From: Oscillospiraceae bacterium
GTDB taxonomy: Bacteria; Bacillota; Clostridia; Saccharofermentanales; UBA5734
Length of the DNA: 36,177 nucleotides
Direction: 5' to 3'
NCBI GenBank assembly: GCA_012521915.1
Contig: JAAYLM010000126.1
Coordinates: 1 to 36,177, forward strand
Part shown: positions 15,431 to 23,598 of the stretch, piece after piece
Position numbering within the stretch: the first letter of the stretch is position 1
Layout: every line of letters begins with the position of its first letter
The notes under the pieces: generated by a model
Seen by the model: the letters and a program-made list of their open reading frames with translations, nothing else
The model's database searches: none
What the model was told of the DNA's origin: nothing
Position numbers and translations under genes: made by a program

Positions 15431-16494
15431 GAAAAAACGACCTCTTGTCCACTTTCAGCCGACTGGTATAACCCATCCATGATCTGCGCGGTGACCAGAA
15501 CTTCATCAACATTCGAGCGGATTTTCTTACCCTGGCGGCCACATTCGATGAAAGCGTCGATCTCATCATAGAACATGTCCGCCATGTTCATATCACATTT
15601 GGTCTCTGTAAGCATGTCGTCTTTGGTGCTGAACAGCGTAAACTGGCCGCCATACTGCAGCTTGATGCCGGCCTTGTCACCGAGAAACTCAATAAACATG
15701 GCCCGTTCATTCAGGTTCTGAGCCCAGGCGCCGTTCAGAGTGATGCTCGGTCCGGCTGTGCGAACAAAACCGGTCACAAAATCTTCCACATCGTATGTGC
15801 CTGAATAGTCAGGAGGCCCTGCCCACATTCCGGTGTAGACATAGTCTTCCATGTCGGTACCCAGCTTGCTGTAGGCTGCGCCGGAAACCGACTGTACCGC
15901 AGGCGCGTTGATGCAATAGCAGATCAAGTCAATAAAATGGACGCCCCAGTCGATAAGGACGCCTCCACCAGCCATAGCTTTTGTCGTGAACTGGCCTCCG
16001 AGACCAGGAATGGAACGGTGTGCCCTGAAAGAACAATAAATATGATAAAGCGATCCCAGTTCACCTGCCTGAATAAGGTCGCGCACCTTGTTTACTGCCG
16101 TATTAAAGCGGTTGACGACACCGATATTCAGGATGCGCTGGTTTTTATCGGCCGCTTCCTTCATGCGCAGAACTTCAGCATAATTCACAGCAGCCGGTTT
16201 TTCACAAAGGACATGCTTTCCGGCGTTGAGGCAGTCGATGGAGATAGGGGCATGCAGATAGTTCGGCACGCACACCGACACCAGCTCAACAGACTGGTCT
16301 TGAAGAAAATCATGGTAGTCTGTTAAAACCTGTGTCTCCGCGTCTCCGTATTTTTCCGCCAGTGCCTTGGCTCTCTCAGGAATAATGTACACACAGTAGG
16401 CAATTTTCGCTTTGGGGTTTTTCGCATAGGATGGTCCGTGGGCGGAATTGGCGATGGTTCCGCAGCCGATGATCGCAATTTTTACCGGTTTCAT
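15427..16494 (-). CDS. Gfo/Idh/MocA-family oxidoreductase
   Basis: A 355-aa NAD(P)-dependent oxidoreductase. The N-terminal Rossmann motif is AIIGCGTIANSAHG (8-20) and the catalytic CEKPAA carries Lys99 (EKP at 98-100). The C-terminal alpha/beta domain includes GGVLIDWGVHFIDLI, where the conserved substrate-site Asp and His sit. Relatives oxidise or isomerise inositols, glucose-type sugars and their amino derivatives. The start has AGGAGG 7 nt upstream. Together with the coupled second Gfo/Idh protein it forms a two-gene operon ending at a strong terminator. The substrate cannot be assigned; the setting is a genome segment rich in sugar enzymes. Confidence 0.88.
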   Translation of the reverse strand: MKPVKIAIIGCGTIANSAHGPSYAKNPKAKIAYCVYIIPERAKALAEKYGDAETQVLTDYHDFLQDQSVELVSVCVPNYLHAPISIDCLNAGKHVLCEKPAAVNYAEVLRMKEAADKNQRILNIGVVNRFNTAVNKVRDLIQAGELGSLYHIYCSFRAHRSIPGLGGQFTTKAMAGGGVLIDWGVHFIDLICYCINAPAVQSVSGAAYSKLGTDMEDYVYTGMWAGPPDYSGTYDVEDFVTGFVRTAGPSITLNGAWAQNLNERAMFIEFLGDKAGIKLQYGGQFTLFSTKDDMLTETKCDMNMADMFYDEIDAFIECGRQGKKIRSNVDEVLVTAQIMDGLYQSAESGQEVVFS

Positions 16495-16558
16495 ATGATC
16501 CTCCTGATGGCTTGATATCCTCAGCGTTTACGCCGGGTAGGCTTGTTGCCTAAATTTC

Positions 16559-16564
16559 ATTATA
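16559..16564 (-). promoter_or_regulatory. -10 element for the Gfo/Idh operon
   Basis: A perfect TATAAT on the minus strand, about 65 nt upstream of the Gfo/Idh start codon, in an AT-rich patch. The -35 (GGCGCA at 17 nt) is poor, so an activator may be needed. Confidence 0.4.
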
Positions 16565-16628
16565 ACGTAAAGATCCGTTTTTGCGCCTGCTGGTACTGGA
16601 AAAAACAATGAGCTTCATCTACCGTGCA

Positions 16629-16658
16629 AAGCCGCAGGATCGTTTGATCCTGCGGCTT
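16629..16658 (-). terminator. Hairpin terminator after the NfeD-FloA operon
   Basis: A perfect 13-bp stem (AAGCCGCAGGATC, 16629-16641; GATCCTGCGGCTT, 16646-16658) with a 4-nt GTTT loop, about 70 nt past the stop of the last gene. The T run on the minus strand is short, so termination may be incomplete. Confidence 0.65.
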
Positions 16659-16726
16659 CAGTTACTGTAAAGTCACGTTCTTACAATCTCTTTGCTGGAG
16701 GTCAGCACGCATCCCGCAGCCGACTG

Positions 16727-17086
16727 TTAGAAGCCATAGCGTCCACGGCCTCGGCGACGGGCCAGCGGGCGTCCGAGAATTTCAGCGAAAACAACACCCT
16801 GCACCATCGCTGAGGCAGAAATCGACGGCAGAACATGTGTATCCTGCATGTGGCCGGTGGTTTCCATTGATTCTTGCGCAGGGTTCAGCTCTTTTTTATC
16901 CTCGAGCATACGTGCGACTGAACCGGGACCAGCTTCGACCGCCTGTTCCGGCTCAGGCGGCTGGTATGAATAACGCGATGGCTGCATCGTAACGCGCGGT
17001 CCGGCCTGATGGTCGTCCATGGCAGAAGCCGCGGCAGCCTCCAGGCGGTTCAGCATCTCATTAATTCGTTCATTCAGGGTTGCCAT
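16727..17086 (-). CDS. Small hypothetical protein in floA operon
   Basis: I do not recognise this 119-aa protein. It opens with a short amphipathic helix (NERINEMLNRLEAAAASAM). A Pro/Gln/Glu-rich, probably disordered middle (QPPEPEQAVEAGPG) follows, then a more hydrophobic stretch (SASAMVQGVVFAEILGRP), and it ends in a basic, Gly-rich tail (LARRRGRGRYGF). There is no signal peptide or clear membrane span. It lies 29 bp after floA and before a terminator, in the place where Bacillus has the unrelated small gene yqfB. The G-rich GGGGGTGGGG upstream of ATG can serve as ribosome binding site. A soluble partner of the FloA membrane domain is a reasonable guess, nothing more. Confidence 0.6.
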   Translation of the reverse strand: MATLNERINEMLNRLEAAAASAMDDHQAGPRVTMQPSRYSYQPPEPEQAVEAGPGSVARMLEDKKELNPAQESMETTGHMQDTHVLPSISASAMVQGVVFAEILGRPLARRRGRGRYGF

Positions 17087-17115
17087 ATGGCCCCACCCCC
17101 TGTATCGTGCAAAGC

Positions 17116-18123
17116 TTACTGTTCATTTTTCGCTTTGCTGCTTGCGGAATTGTCCTGCTTGCTGACATCGGCAATTGATGAGCGCATCTGCGTATCAGAA
17201 ACGACATTCTGCATGTTGTAGTAATCCATGACCCCAAGGTGGCCTTCGCGCAGGGCCTGGGCCATTGCTTTCGGCACATCCGCTTCTGCTTCGACCACTT
17301 TAGCCCGCATCTCGACAACGGCTGCCTTCATTTCCTGCTCACGGGCAACCGCCATGGCACGCCGTTCCTCGGCTTTCGCCTGGGCAATCCGTTTGTCGGC
17401 TTCAGCCTGGTCGGTCTGGAGCTGGGCGCCAATGTTGCGGCCAACGTCAACGTCGGCGATATCAATAGAGAGGATTTCAAAAGCAGTGCCGGCATCCAAT
17501 CCTTTGTCCAGCACAGTCTTGGATATGCGGTCCGGGTTCTCCAGGACATCCTTGTGGGTCGTCGATGAGCCGATGGTTGTGACAATACCTTCACCAACCC
17601 TGGCGATGATGGTCTGCTCGCCAGCGCCGCCAACCAGTCGGTCAATATTGGCACGTACCGTGACACGGGCTTTGGCTTTCAGTTCAATGCCATCTTTTGC
17701 GATGGCGGCGACCAGCGGCGTTTCAATGACTTTGGGATAGACACTCATCTGAACAGCTTCCAGAACATCGCGTCCGGCCAAATCAATGGCGGCCGCCCGT
17801 TCGAAACCCAAGTCAATTTCCGCCCGCTGGGCAGCAATCAGCGCGTTGACAACCTTGTCGACATTACCGCCAGCCAGGAAATGAGCCTCCAGCTTATTGA
17901 TGCTGATATTCAGTCCAGCTTTGGTCGCTTTGATCATCGGGCCGACGACACGCGTCGGGATGACCCGGCGCACGCGCATGCCGATCAGGTTGAAAATGCC
18001 GACTTTTACACCGGCAGCCGCTGCTGAAATCCATAATCCGACCGGGACAAAGCTGAAAAACAAGGACAGTACGATGATGATACCGGCAATAATCAGGAGA
18101 TAGATAAAGATATCTGGTGGCAT
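17116..18123 (-). CDS. floA: Flotillin-like protein FloA (UPF0365)
   Basis: A 335-aa membrane-associated scaffold of functional membrane microdomains, corresponding to YqfA/FloA of Bacillus (331 aa). An N-terminal hydrophobic segment (about 5-30) anchors it. An SPFH-like domain follows ([42 protein letters not shown]...[28 protein letters not shown]). The C-terminal coiled coil is rich in Ala, Glu and Lys (about 235-300) and drives oligomerisation. The tail is polar and less conserved. AAAGGAG precedes the start. It sits between nfeD and a small unknown gene, as in the nfeD-floA operons of many Bacillota. Confidence 0.95.
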   Translation of the reverse strand: MPPDIFIYLLIIAGIIIVLSLFFSFVPVGLWISAAAAGVKVGIFNLIGMRVRRVIPTRVVGPMIKATKAGLNISINKLEAHFLAGGNVDKVVNALIAAQRAEIDLGFERAAAIDLAGRDVLEAVQMSVYPKVIETPLVAAIAKDGIELKAKARVTVRANIDRLVGGAGEQTIIARVGEGIVTTIGSSTTHKDVLENPDRISKTVLDKGLDAGTAFEILSIDIADVDVGRNIGAQLQTDQAEADKRIAQAKAEERRAMAVAREQEMKAAVVEMRAKVVEAEADVPKAMAQALREGHLGVMDYYNMQNVVSDTQMRSSIADVSKQDNSASSKAKNEQ

Positions 18124-18160
18124 AGGTGTTTCGCTCCTTTCGGTTTGCGGGAGACAGGAA

Positions 18161-18697
18161 TTATTCCTGAATCGGTCTGACGACTATTCGGCGCCCTTCG
18201 ACGCGGACTACCTTGACACGGGTTTGTGACTGGATAAATGTGCCTTCGGCAACAACATCAAGCTTCTCCCCGGCAAAATCCGCAGATCCAGCCGGCCGCA
18301 GCACGGTTAAGGTGATTCCTTCACGGCCAACCAGATCAACATTTTCGGAGGTGGACCGGTAACCATCTTCTGCGCGGGCTGCCGACTGCAGGACAACCCG
18401 CCTGGCCAGGACCCCTTTTTTGGCCGAACGCAGTATAATGGTTAGGAAAATCGCCAGAATGACCAGCAGAACGAGTACCATCATAAATGCTTCAAAGGCG
18501 TTGCGGGCGGTCAAGATGATCCCAAGAATCAAGAGAAGCAGCCCGGTGCCGCCGGCGATGCCAAAGCCGGGCACGAAGACCTCGACAACCAAAAGAACCA
18601 GGCCAAGAATTAGAATAATCGCTTGTAGGGTATCGATGGCTTCAACAAAACTGAAAATCCCCGATGCCGCGTTGGCAACCAGCGCCAGCATGTCCAT
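18161..18697 (-). CDS. NfeD family membrane protein (short form)
   Basis: A 178-aa membrane protein with about three or four hydrophobic segments in residues 20-92, including the typical [31 protein letters not shown]-terminal OB-fold follows (about 122-177: [30 protein letters not shown]...[10 protein letters not shown]). It lacks the N-terminal ClpP-like serine protease domain of long NfeD proteins. NfeD OB-folds work with SPFH/flotillin proteins, and floA is the next gene, 37 bp downstream. AAGAGGTGG precedes the ATG. It is the first gene of a three-gene operon with its own promoter. Confidence 0.92.
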   Translation of the reverse strand: MDMLALVANAASGIFSFVEAIDTLQAIILILGLVLLVVEVFVPGFGIAGGTGLLLLILGIILTARNAFEAFMMVLVLLVILAIFLTIILRSAKKGVLARRVVLQSAARAEDGYRSTSENVDLVGREGITLTVLRPAGSADFAGEKLDVVAEGTFIQSQTRVKVVRVEGRRIVVRPIQE

Positions 18698-18762
18698 CTT
18701 TCATCCACCTCTTTCCGTCTTGATCCCTGCTGCAGATACGGAAGCAGAACAAATCTGTATTC

Positions 18763-18791
18763 AGTATAGGCACATGCACGCCAAAACTCAA
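18763..18791 (-). promoter_or_regulatory. Promoter of the nfeD-floA operon
   Basis: Minus strand: TTGAGT -35 (18791-18786), exactly 17 nt, then TATACT -10 (18768-18763), about 65 nt upstream of the nfeD start. It lies between the end of gdh and nfeD and makes the operon independent of gdh. Confidence 0.65.
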
Positions 18792-18845
18792 TTGCCGCAC
18801 CGGCTACAGCCTTCATATTTACGAAACAGACATATTTCTGCAGTG

Positions 18846-20108
18846 TCAGGGGAACACACCGCGGATTTTTTTCGCTTTGACCACCCTGTCAATGGCCAGC
18901 ATGTAGGCGCTCAGACGCAGGGTTATTCCGCGTCTGGCGGCAGCCTGCCAGATTTCATTGAAGGCACGGATCATGATCTGTTCCAGCGTCCTGTTGACGG
19001 CCTCTTCATCCCAGGTCAGCGATTGGATGTTCTGAATCCATTCAAAATAAGAAACAACAACACCGCCTGCGTTAACGAGGATATCGGGGACAACGATGAC
19101 CCCCATCTGTTCAAAAACACGGTCCGCGTCACTGGTCGTCGGCCCGTTGGCCGCTTCAACAATGATCTTCGCCCGGACGCGAGGCGCAACATCCAAAGTC
19201 AATTGATTTTCCAGTGCCGCCGGAATCAGGATATCGGTGTCCAGAGTCAGCAAAGCCTCATTCGTGATGTGTTTGATGCCTTCTCCATTGTAACCGGACA
19301 GAAAACCGCCCGGATGATCCTGCATATAGGTCAGGATGTCGGGAATGTCGAGACCGGAACGCTTGTAGAGGCCTCCTGATACATCACTGACAGCAACAAT
19401 TTTACACCCTTCAAGATCCAGCAGTTTCGCAGTTGTGCCGCCGACGGCTCCCATTCCCTGAATCGCCACCGTTGTGCCCAGCATCGGTCGGCCCAGGCGG
19501 TGCAGGGTTTCCCGGGTGATGAGTGTGACGCCGCGTCCGGTGGCTTCCCGCCGTCCCAGCGAACCGCCGATATCCAGCGGTTTACCGGTGACGATACCGG
19601 GAACAGTGTACCCTTTGAACATGCTGTAGGTGTCCATGATCCAACCCATGACTTCTTCGTTTGTCCCGACATCAGGGGCTGGAATGTCTTTTTCAGGACC
19701 GATCAGCGGCAGGATCATGGCGGTATAGCGCCTGGTCAGGCGTTTCAGTTCCTGGCGGGAAAGCGCTGCCGGATCCACTTTGACGGCGCCCTTGGCACCA
19801 CCGTAAGGTATATTTACCACGGCACATTTCAAGGTCATCAGGGCGGCCATGGCCTTGACCTCATCAAGTTCAACACCAGGATGATAGCGCAGTCCGCCTT
19901 TGCAGGGACCGCGTGACGTCGAATGCTGAACACGGTACCCGGTAAAAACCTGGATGCCGCCATGATCCATTTCCACAGGGATCGAGACAGTTAATGCCCG
20001 TTCCGGATACTTCAACATGATGTAATCCGCTTCCTGCAGACCCAGCAAGGCTGCCGCCTGGTCGATTGTGGTCAGCAACGTGTCATAGGTGATGTTCGTG
20101 TCCTGCAT
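18846..20108 (-). CDS. gdhA: Glutamate dehydrogenase (Glu/Leu/Phe/Val family)
   Basis: A 420-aa NAD(P)-dependent amino acid dehydrogenase, of the size of hexameric class I GDH (about 420-450). The substrate domain holds GPCKGGLRYHP (68-77), Lys94 in TLKCAVVNIPYGGAKG and the catalytic Lys106 within PYGGAKG. The nucleotide domain has AIQGMGAVG (GxGxxG-type, about 215-223). The reaction is L-glutamate + NAD(P)+ to 2-oxoglutarate + ammonia. The surrounding sequence (FTGYRVQHSTSRGP) fits the catabolic GudB/RocG-like branch. GGGAGG lies 8 nt before the ATG. It is a single-gene transcript with a near-consensus promoter. Confidence 0.93.
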   Translation of the reverse strand: MQDTNITYDTLLTTIDQAAALLGLQEADYIMLKYPERALTVSIPVEMDHGGIQVFTGYRVQHSTSRGPCKGGLRYHPGVELDEVKAMAALMTLKCAVVNIPYGGAKGAVKVDPAALSRQELKRLTRRYTAMILPLIGPEKDIPAPDVGTNEEVMGWIMDTYSMFKGYTVPGIVTGKPLDIGGSLGRREATGRGVTLITRETLHRLGRPMLGTTVAIQGMGAVGGTTAKLLDLEGCKIVAVSDVSGGLYKRSGLDIPDILTYMQDHPGGFLSGYNGEGIKHITNEALLTLDTDILIPAALENQLTLDVAPRVRAKIIVEAANGPTTSDADRVFEQMGVIVVPDILVNAGGVVVSYFEWIQNIQSLTWDEEAVNRTLEQIMIRAFNEIWQAAARRGITLRLSAYMLAIDRVVKAKKIRGVFP

Positions 20109-20166
20109 GCAAAACCTCCCTGATCGTCCTGGTTACTCTTGGAGATGGGGCGAGCTTTCCCTTTTG

Positions 20167-20195
20167 ATTGTAGCATGTTCGACGGCAATCGCCAA
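20167..20195 (-). promoter_or_regulatory. Promoter of gdhA
   Basis: Minus strand: TTGGCG -35 (20195-20190), 17-nt spacer, TACAAT -10 (20172-20167), about 60 nt before the gdhA start codon. The remaining part of the 345-bp gap 20109-20453 contains no gene that I can support. Its only other notable element is the palindrome at 20410-20424. Confidence 0.65.
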
Positions 20196-20409
20196 TTCAA
20201 TCAGAGCCGGGATATGCAGCATCCTGCTGTATTAAGGCTCATGTTCTGATATGATGAGCTATAGGCAACGCAGCACCCCCACGCTGTGAAGTGGTTTCAT
20301 GATCAAGTGCTGCTGTTTGACAAGATGAGAAGTCATGCTCCGCGGTCAAACAGCCTGCGCAGCAGGAGAAAGCGTCGAAAGACTTCGGGAACGCTGTGCA
20401 TAAGTAAAT

Positions 20410-20424
20410 ATTGTTCCGAACAAT
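20410..20424. promoter_or_regulatory. 15-bp palindrome upstream of SDR genes
   Basis: ATTGTTC-C-GAACAAT is perfectly symmetric with 7-bp arms, 29 nt upstream of the first SDR start codon. It overlaps a weak AT-rich region (TAAGTAAATA) that could hold the -10. It looks like a dimeric repressor site. No regulator gene lies adjacent. Confidence 0.5.
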
Positions 20425-20453
20425 CGCGCTATAGACCTGAAAGGGGATCCACC

Positions 20454-21212
20454 ATGCGGGCATTGATCACAGGCGCCAGCTCCGGCATTGGCCGGGACAT
20501 GGCAATTCTTCTCAGCGAAATGGGCTACGAGCTGATTCTCGTGGCCAGAACAAAAGAACGGCTGGAGTCTTTGAGTCAAGAACTAAAAACAAAAACTGAG
20601 ATCCATGTTCTGGACCTATCTATTGCAGAATCCTGCTATGCCCTGCACAAAACGGTCTCAGAGAAGGGGCAGCCGGTCGACCTGCTTGTCAACAACGCAG
20701 GCTTTGGCACCTACGGGCCCTTTGTCTCCAAAAATCTGGACACAGAGCTCAACCTGATTGACCTGAACGTGCGTGCCGTCCATATTCTGACCAAACTGTT
20801 TCTGCTTGATTTCACCGCACGCGACCAGGGCACCATCCTTAATGTCTCATCAATCGCTGCCTTCCTGCCGGGACCGCTCATGTCCAGTTATTATGCATCC
20901 AAAGCCTATGTACAGCGGCTTTCTGAAGCCATCAGCGAAGAACTGCGCCGCCAGAAAAGCAAGGTGCGCATCTGTACGCTCTGTCCAGGTCCGGTCAGGA
21001 CAGGCTTCAACAAGCGGGCAGGGGTGCGTTTTCTGGTCGACGGCATGGAAAGCCGGGCTGTCGCCGCCTATGCCCTGCGCAAAACACTGCGCGGCAAACT
21101 GGTGATTATCCCTGGATGGCCGGTGCGTCTCCTGCGGCTCTCCGCACGCCTGGCCGGCACCAGACTGATGCTGCGCGCTGTATACATGATGCAGTTTCTG
21201 AGGAGACCATAA
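20454..21212 (+). CDS. SDR-family oxidoreductase (short-chain dehydrogenase)
   Basis: A 252-aa classical-type SDR with TGASSGIG (6-13), NNAG (80-83), catalytic Ser132 in NVSSIAA and Tyr146/Lys150 in SYYASKAY. It resembles the DltE/YqjQ-like group, with a basic, hydrophobic C-terminal extension (RLLRLSARLAGTRLMLRAVYMMQFLRRP) that may associate with membranes. The ORF track begins at 20286, but those 56 residues are non-coding in character. The ATG at 20454 has AAAGGGGAT upstream and begins the Rossmann fold at once. The stop is 1 nt before the next SDR start, so the two are co-translated. Confidence 0.88.
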   Translation: MRALITGASSGIGRDMAILLSEMGYELILVARTKERLESLSQELKTKTEIHVLDLSIAESCYALHKTVSEKGQPVDLLVNNAGFGTYGPFVSKNLDTELNLIDLNVRAVHILTKLFLLDFTARDQGTILNVSSIAAFLPGPLMSSYYASKAYVQRLSEAISEELRRQKSKVRICTLCPGPVRTGFNKRAGVRFLVDGMESRAVAAYALRKTLRGKLVIIPGWPVRLLRLSARLAGTRLMLRAVYMMQFLRRP

Positions 21213-21213
21213 T

Positions 21214-21948
21214 ATGGCTCGTGTTGTATTGGTTACTGGCGCTTCGCGCGGTATTGGCAGGGAAGTGGCCCGCCAATTTGCACTTGCAGGTGATCATGTC
21301 GCCATCAACTGCCGGCAGCACAAGAGACTTGCAGAAGAGCTGGCAGAGGAACTACGCCAGGCGGGCGGCCGGGCAGAGGTTTTTCCGGCAGATATTGCTG
21401 ATCGCAGCCAGGTGCTGCAGATGATCGGGCAGATCAGCCGGACATTGGGCCGAGTCGATGTGCTGGTGAATAATGCTGGCTTCGCACAGCAAAAGCTCTT
21501 CACAGAGATCAGTGAAGCTGAATGGCTGGACATGTTCGCTGTCCATGTTAACGGTGCTTTCCACTGCTGCCAGGCTGTTCTGCCACACATGATACGCAGG
21601 CAGTCCGGTCGGATCATCAACATTTCCTCAATCTGGGGTCTGGTCGGTGCCTCGTGCGAAGTGCACTATTCAGCTGCTAAAGCGGCATTGATTGGTATGA
21701 CCCGGGCACTTGCCAAGGAGCTGGGACCTTCCGGCATCCAGGTAAACTGCATCGCTCCCGGAGTGATTGATACCGAAATGAATCAGGAGTTTGACCAGCA
21801 AACCCGCGATGAACTGGCAGACCAGATCCCGCTGGGTCGTTTCGGTACGCCTGGGGACATCGCCAGAACCGCGTTTTTCCTGGCTTCAGACCAGGCCGAT
21901 TACCTCACCGGCCAGGTGATCAGCCCCAACGGCGGCATGGTTGTCTGA
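21214..21948 (+). CDS. SDR-family oxidoreductase, FabG-like
   Basis: A 244-aa NAD(P)H-dependent reductase of the classical SDR family, closest in layout to 3-oxoacyl-ACP reductase FabG. Motifs are TGASRGIG (8-15), NNAG (86-89), Asn113, Ser138/139, Tyr152 and Lys156 (YSAAK), and the terminal GQVISPNGGMVV. The Arg after TGAS (SRGIG) and Arg34 fit NADPH use. GAGGAG precedes the ATG. It lacks fatty-acid synthesis neighbours, so it may act on another 3-oxoacyl or keto substrate together with the preceding SDR. Confidence 0.88.
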   Translation: MARVVLVTGASRGIGREVARQFALAGDHVAINCRQHKRLAEELAEELRQAGGRAEVFPADIADRSQVLQMIGQISRTLGRVDVLVNNAGFAQQKLFTEISEAEWLDMFAVHVNGAFHCCQAVLPHMIRRQSGRIINISSIWGLVGASCEVHYSAAKAALIGMTRALAKELGPSGIQVNCIAPGVIDTEMNQEFDQQTRDELADQIPLGRFGTPGDIARTAFFLASDQADYLTGQVISPNGGMVV

Positions 21949-21973
21949 AAATCTGCGCTACAACCGGAACGGC

Positions 21974-22002
21974 TTGCCGCAGGCCAGTTAAATAACTATA
22001 CT
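21974..22002 (+). promoter_or_regulatory. Promoter upstream of zinc-ribbon membrane protein
   Basis: TTGCCG -35 (21974-21979), 17 nt, TATACT -10 (21997-22002), about 72 nt before the ATG at 22074. The spacing is ideal and the -10 matches 5 of 6. Confidence 0.6.
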
Positions 22003-22073
22003 GGAAATAGATAAAACACGTATCCGGCGGGAAACTCTTTAACGGGCCGGCCTGATCAGGGGAGGGAAACATA

Positions 22074-22571
22074 ATGCGTTGCTGGTTTTGTGATGTTCGT
22101 GATGCGGAAACGGAACATGTTTATCAAGTCGAAATGTATGGAGATGTCGACACCAGGAAAACACCGTCTCAGACACAAGTCGCGTACAATGTCCGTCATG
22201 TAGAGGTGCCACGTTGCGCTGACTGTCACAGCCGGCATGTCATCGCCTTCTATGCCCTTGTCATCTCGCTGATCATGGTCATTGCCCTGGCTTTCGCGAT
22301 CCTGGCCGCGGTCCTCAGCTGGACCCCCCAGTGGATCTGGGGCCTTTGGGCCGGACTGGCAGCCGGACTGTTGCTGGGCACCCTGCTGATTCGCTTCCTG
22401 ATCCTCAAGGGTATCCGATCGATTCATCAGGCCAGGATAACCCATCCGGAAATCAAAGATCTGCTGGAAAAATGCTATCGTTTTGGCCGCAGGCCTAAAG
22501 GCTCGCCGCCGAAAAGTGACAAACCGTGTGACGCTCCTTCCGACCAGGACGCGTCCGGAACAGTACCGTAA
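22074..22571 (+). CDS. Membrane protein with N-terminal zinc-ribbon cysteines
   Basis: I do not recognise a named family for this 165-aa protein. It starts with CWFC (Cys3, Cys6), followed about 40 residues later by CADC (Cys48, Cys51). The two CxxC knuckles could bind one zinc. Two hydrophobic segments follow (about 58-83 and 89-110), joined by a short WTPQWIW turn, then a basic cytoplasmic tail ending in a polar, low-complexity stretch. A strong GGGGAGGG site precedes the ATG, and the gene has its own promoter. It is convergent with the DUF134 gene. The intervening 178 bp show no convincing terminator. Confidence 0.7.
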   Translation: MRCWFCDVRDAETEHVYQVEMYGDVDTRKTPSQTQVAYNVRHVEVPRCADCHSRHVIAFYALVISLIMVIALAFAILAAVLSWTPQWIWGLWAGLAAGLLLGTLLIRFLILKGIRSIHQARITHPEIKDLLEKCYRFGRRPKGSPPKSDKPCDAPSDQDASGTVP

Positions 22572-22749
22572 TCCAACGAACCAACGGGCTGTACCTGTAA
22601 TGATCAGCCATGGAAACAACTTTCCCACCGCACGCAACAGTCAGCCTTTTCAGACGCTGCTACCTGACGGCCTGAGGCGTTTTCTGTGTCGTAAAACAAC
22701 CTGATCAACAGGAGAAGGTGCCCAAAAGCCTGTGGGGGAAGTTGTGTTT

Positions 22750-23283
22750 TCAGTCAACCATTCTGCCGTGGTGAAAGCCGCGGCCATTGCCGGGTCCTCG
22801 CCCCAGACGGCGGCAGGCGCCCCAGCAGCTGTGACTGCGGCCACTTTGGGCTTCCATGTCTTCCGGACAACACTCCAGCTCCCCTGAAAGGCAGTCGGGA
22901 CAGCTGATCTGACCATCCTTGTTTTCCAGCCGCTCGATACTTTCTTCCCAGACTTTACCACAGGACAGACAACGGACAGGACAAATACCACGGGTATAGT
23001 TGCCGCCTTCTATTCGAATACCTTTCCCGTGAATCAGGCTGTCAGCCACCTTTTCCCGGGCAGCTGTCAGAATGCGTTGAAAAGTCGGTCGTGAGATCTC
23101 CATGCGGCTGGCGCAATCTTCCTGTTCCAGTCCTTCCAGATCTTTCAGACGAATGGCTTCAAGTTCTTCCAGCTTCAATATGTTTTCTTCAGAGCGCTGC
23201 CCCTGCCCCAACGGTGTGAAATGCTGGAAACGCGGCATGTTTTCAATTCTGCGCCATTTAACCGGTCTGGCCAAATCAGCCAC
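22750..23283 (-). CDS. DUF134 (UPF0251) family DNA-binding-like protein
   Basis: A 177-aa protein. The N-terminal half is DUF134: RPVKWRRIENMP, then LEELEAIRLKDLEGLEQEDCASRMEISRPTFQRIL, a sigma-70 region 4-like helix-turn-helix (about 40-75). Downstream is a zinc-ribbon-like Cys set (CPVRC, CGKV, CPDCLSGELECCPED) and a Gly/Arg/His-rich tail. The track start is a GTG at 23283. The likely ribosome site AGGGGTGG covers that codon and is better placed for a TTG at 23274, which keeps the conserved ARPVKW. The 315-bp gap to the peroxiredoxin holds an inverted repeat TGAATG-GGTAT-CATTCA. DUF134 proteins often accompany Fe-S or metal genes; a redox- or metal-responsive regulator is plausible. Confidence 0.85.
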   Translation of the reverse strand: MADLARPVKWRRIENMPRFQHFTPLGQGQRSEENILKLEELEAIRLKDLEGLEQEDCASRMEISRPTFQRILTAAREKVADSLIHGKGIRIEGGNYTRGICPVRCLSCGKVWEESIERLENKDGQISCPDCLSGELECCPEDMEAQSGRSHSCWGACRRLGRGPGNGRGFHHGRMVD

Positions 23284-23522
23284 CCCTAATCTATTGTTAT
23301 TGAATGGGTATCATTCATTTTTTAATTTATCTGATGGTTCATGCACGCTCATCGTATCATCGTGCCAGGGCAGTGTCAAACACGATGCTATGCGGGAACC
23401 CCCTGGGTGAAAGCTTCCAACAACACAACATCTCCTCCCGCAGCAGCAGAAACAAGCACCGAAGAGACTGTAAGATTGTTGTGTTCAAAAATTTTTAACT
23501 TTATTGTGACGAAGTTACTGAA

Positions 23523-23546
23523 ATGTTCATATGTTCATAATATAAT
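23523..23546 (+). promoter_or_regulatory. Peroxiredoxin promoter with tandem ATGTTCAT repeat
   Basis: A perfect TATAAT -10 (23541-23546) lies 52 nt before the start codon. It is preceded by two head-to-tail copies of ATGTTCAT (23523-23538) occupying the spacer. The -35 position (CTGAAA) is weak, which fits activator control. Confidence 0.5.
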
Positions 23547-23598
23547 AAGGTCATCGGTAATATAAGCAATGCATGATGCTTTACAGGAGGTTCAGAAC

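Noticed and set aside
18420-19379. ORF of 319 aa on the plus strand
   Set aside because: It is antisense across nfeD and gdhA, both of which have clear family motifs, ribosome sites and promoters. Its protein has no recognisable features.
22056-22637. ORF of 193 aa on the minus strand
   Set aside because: Antisense to the zinc-ribbon membrane protein gene, which has a strong ribosome site and promoter on the plus strand.
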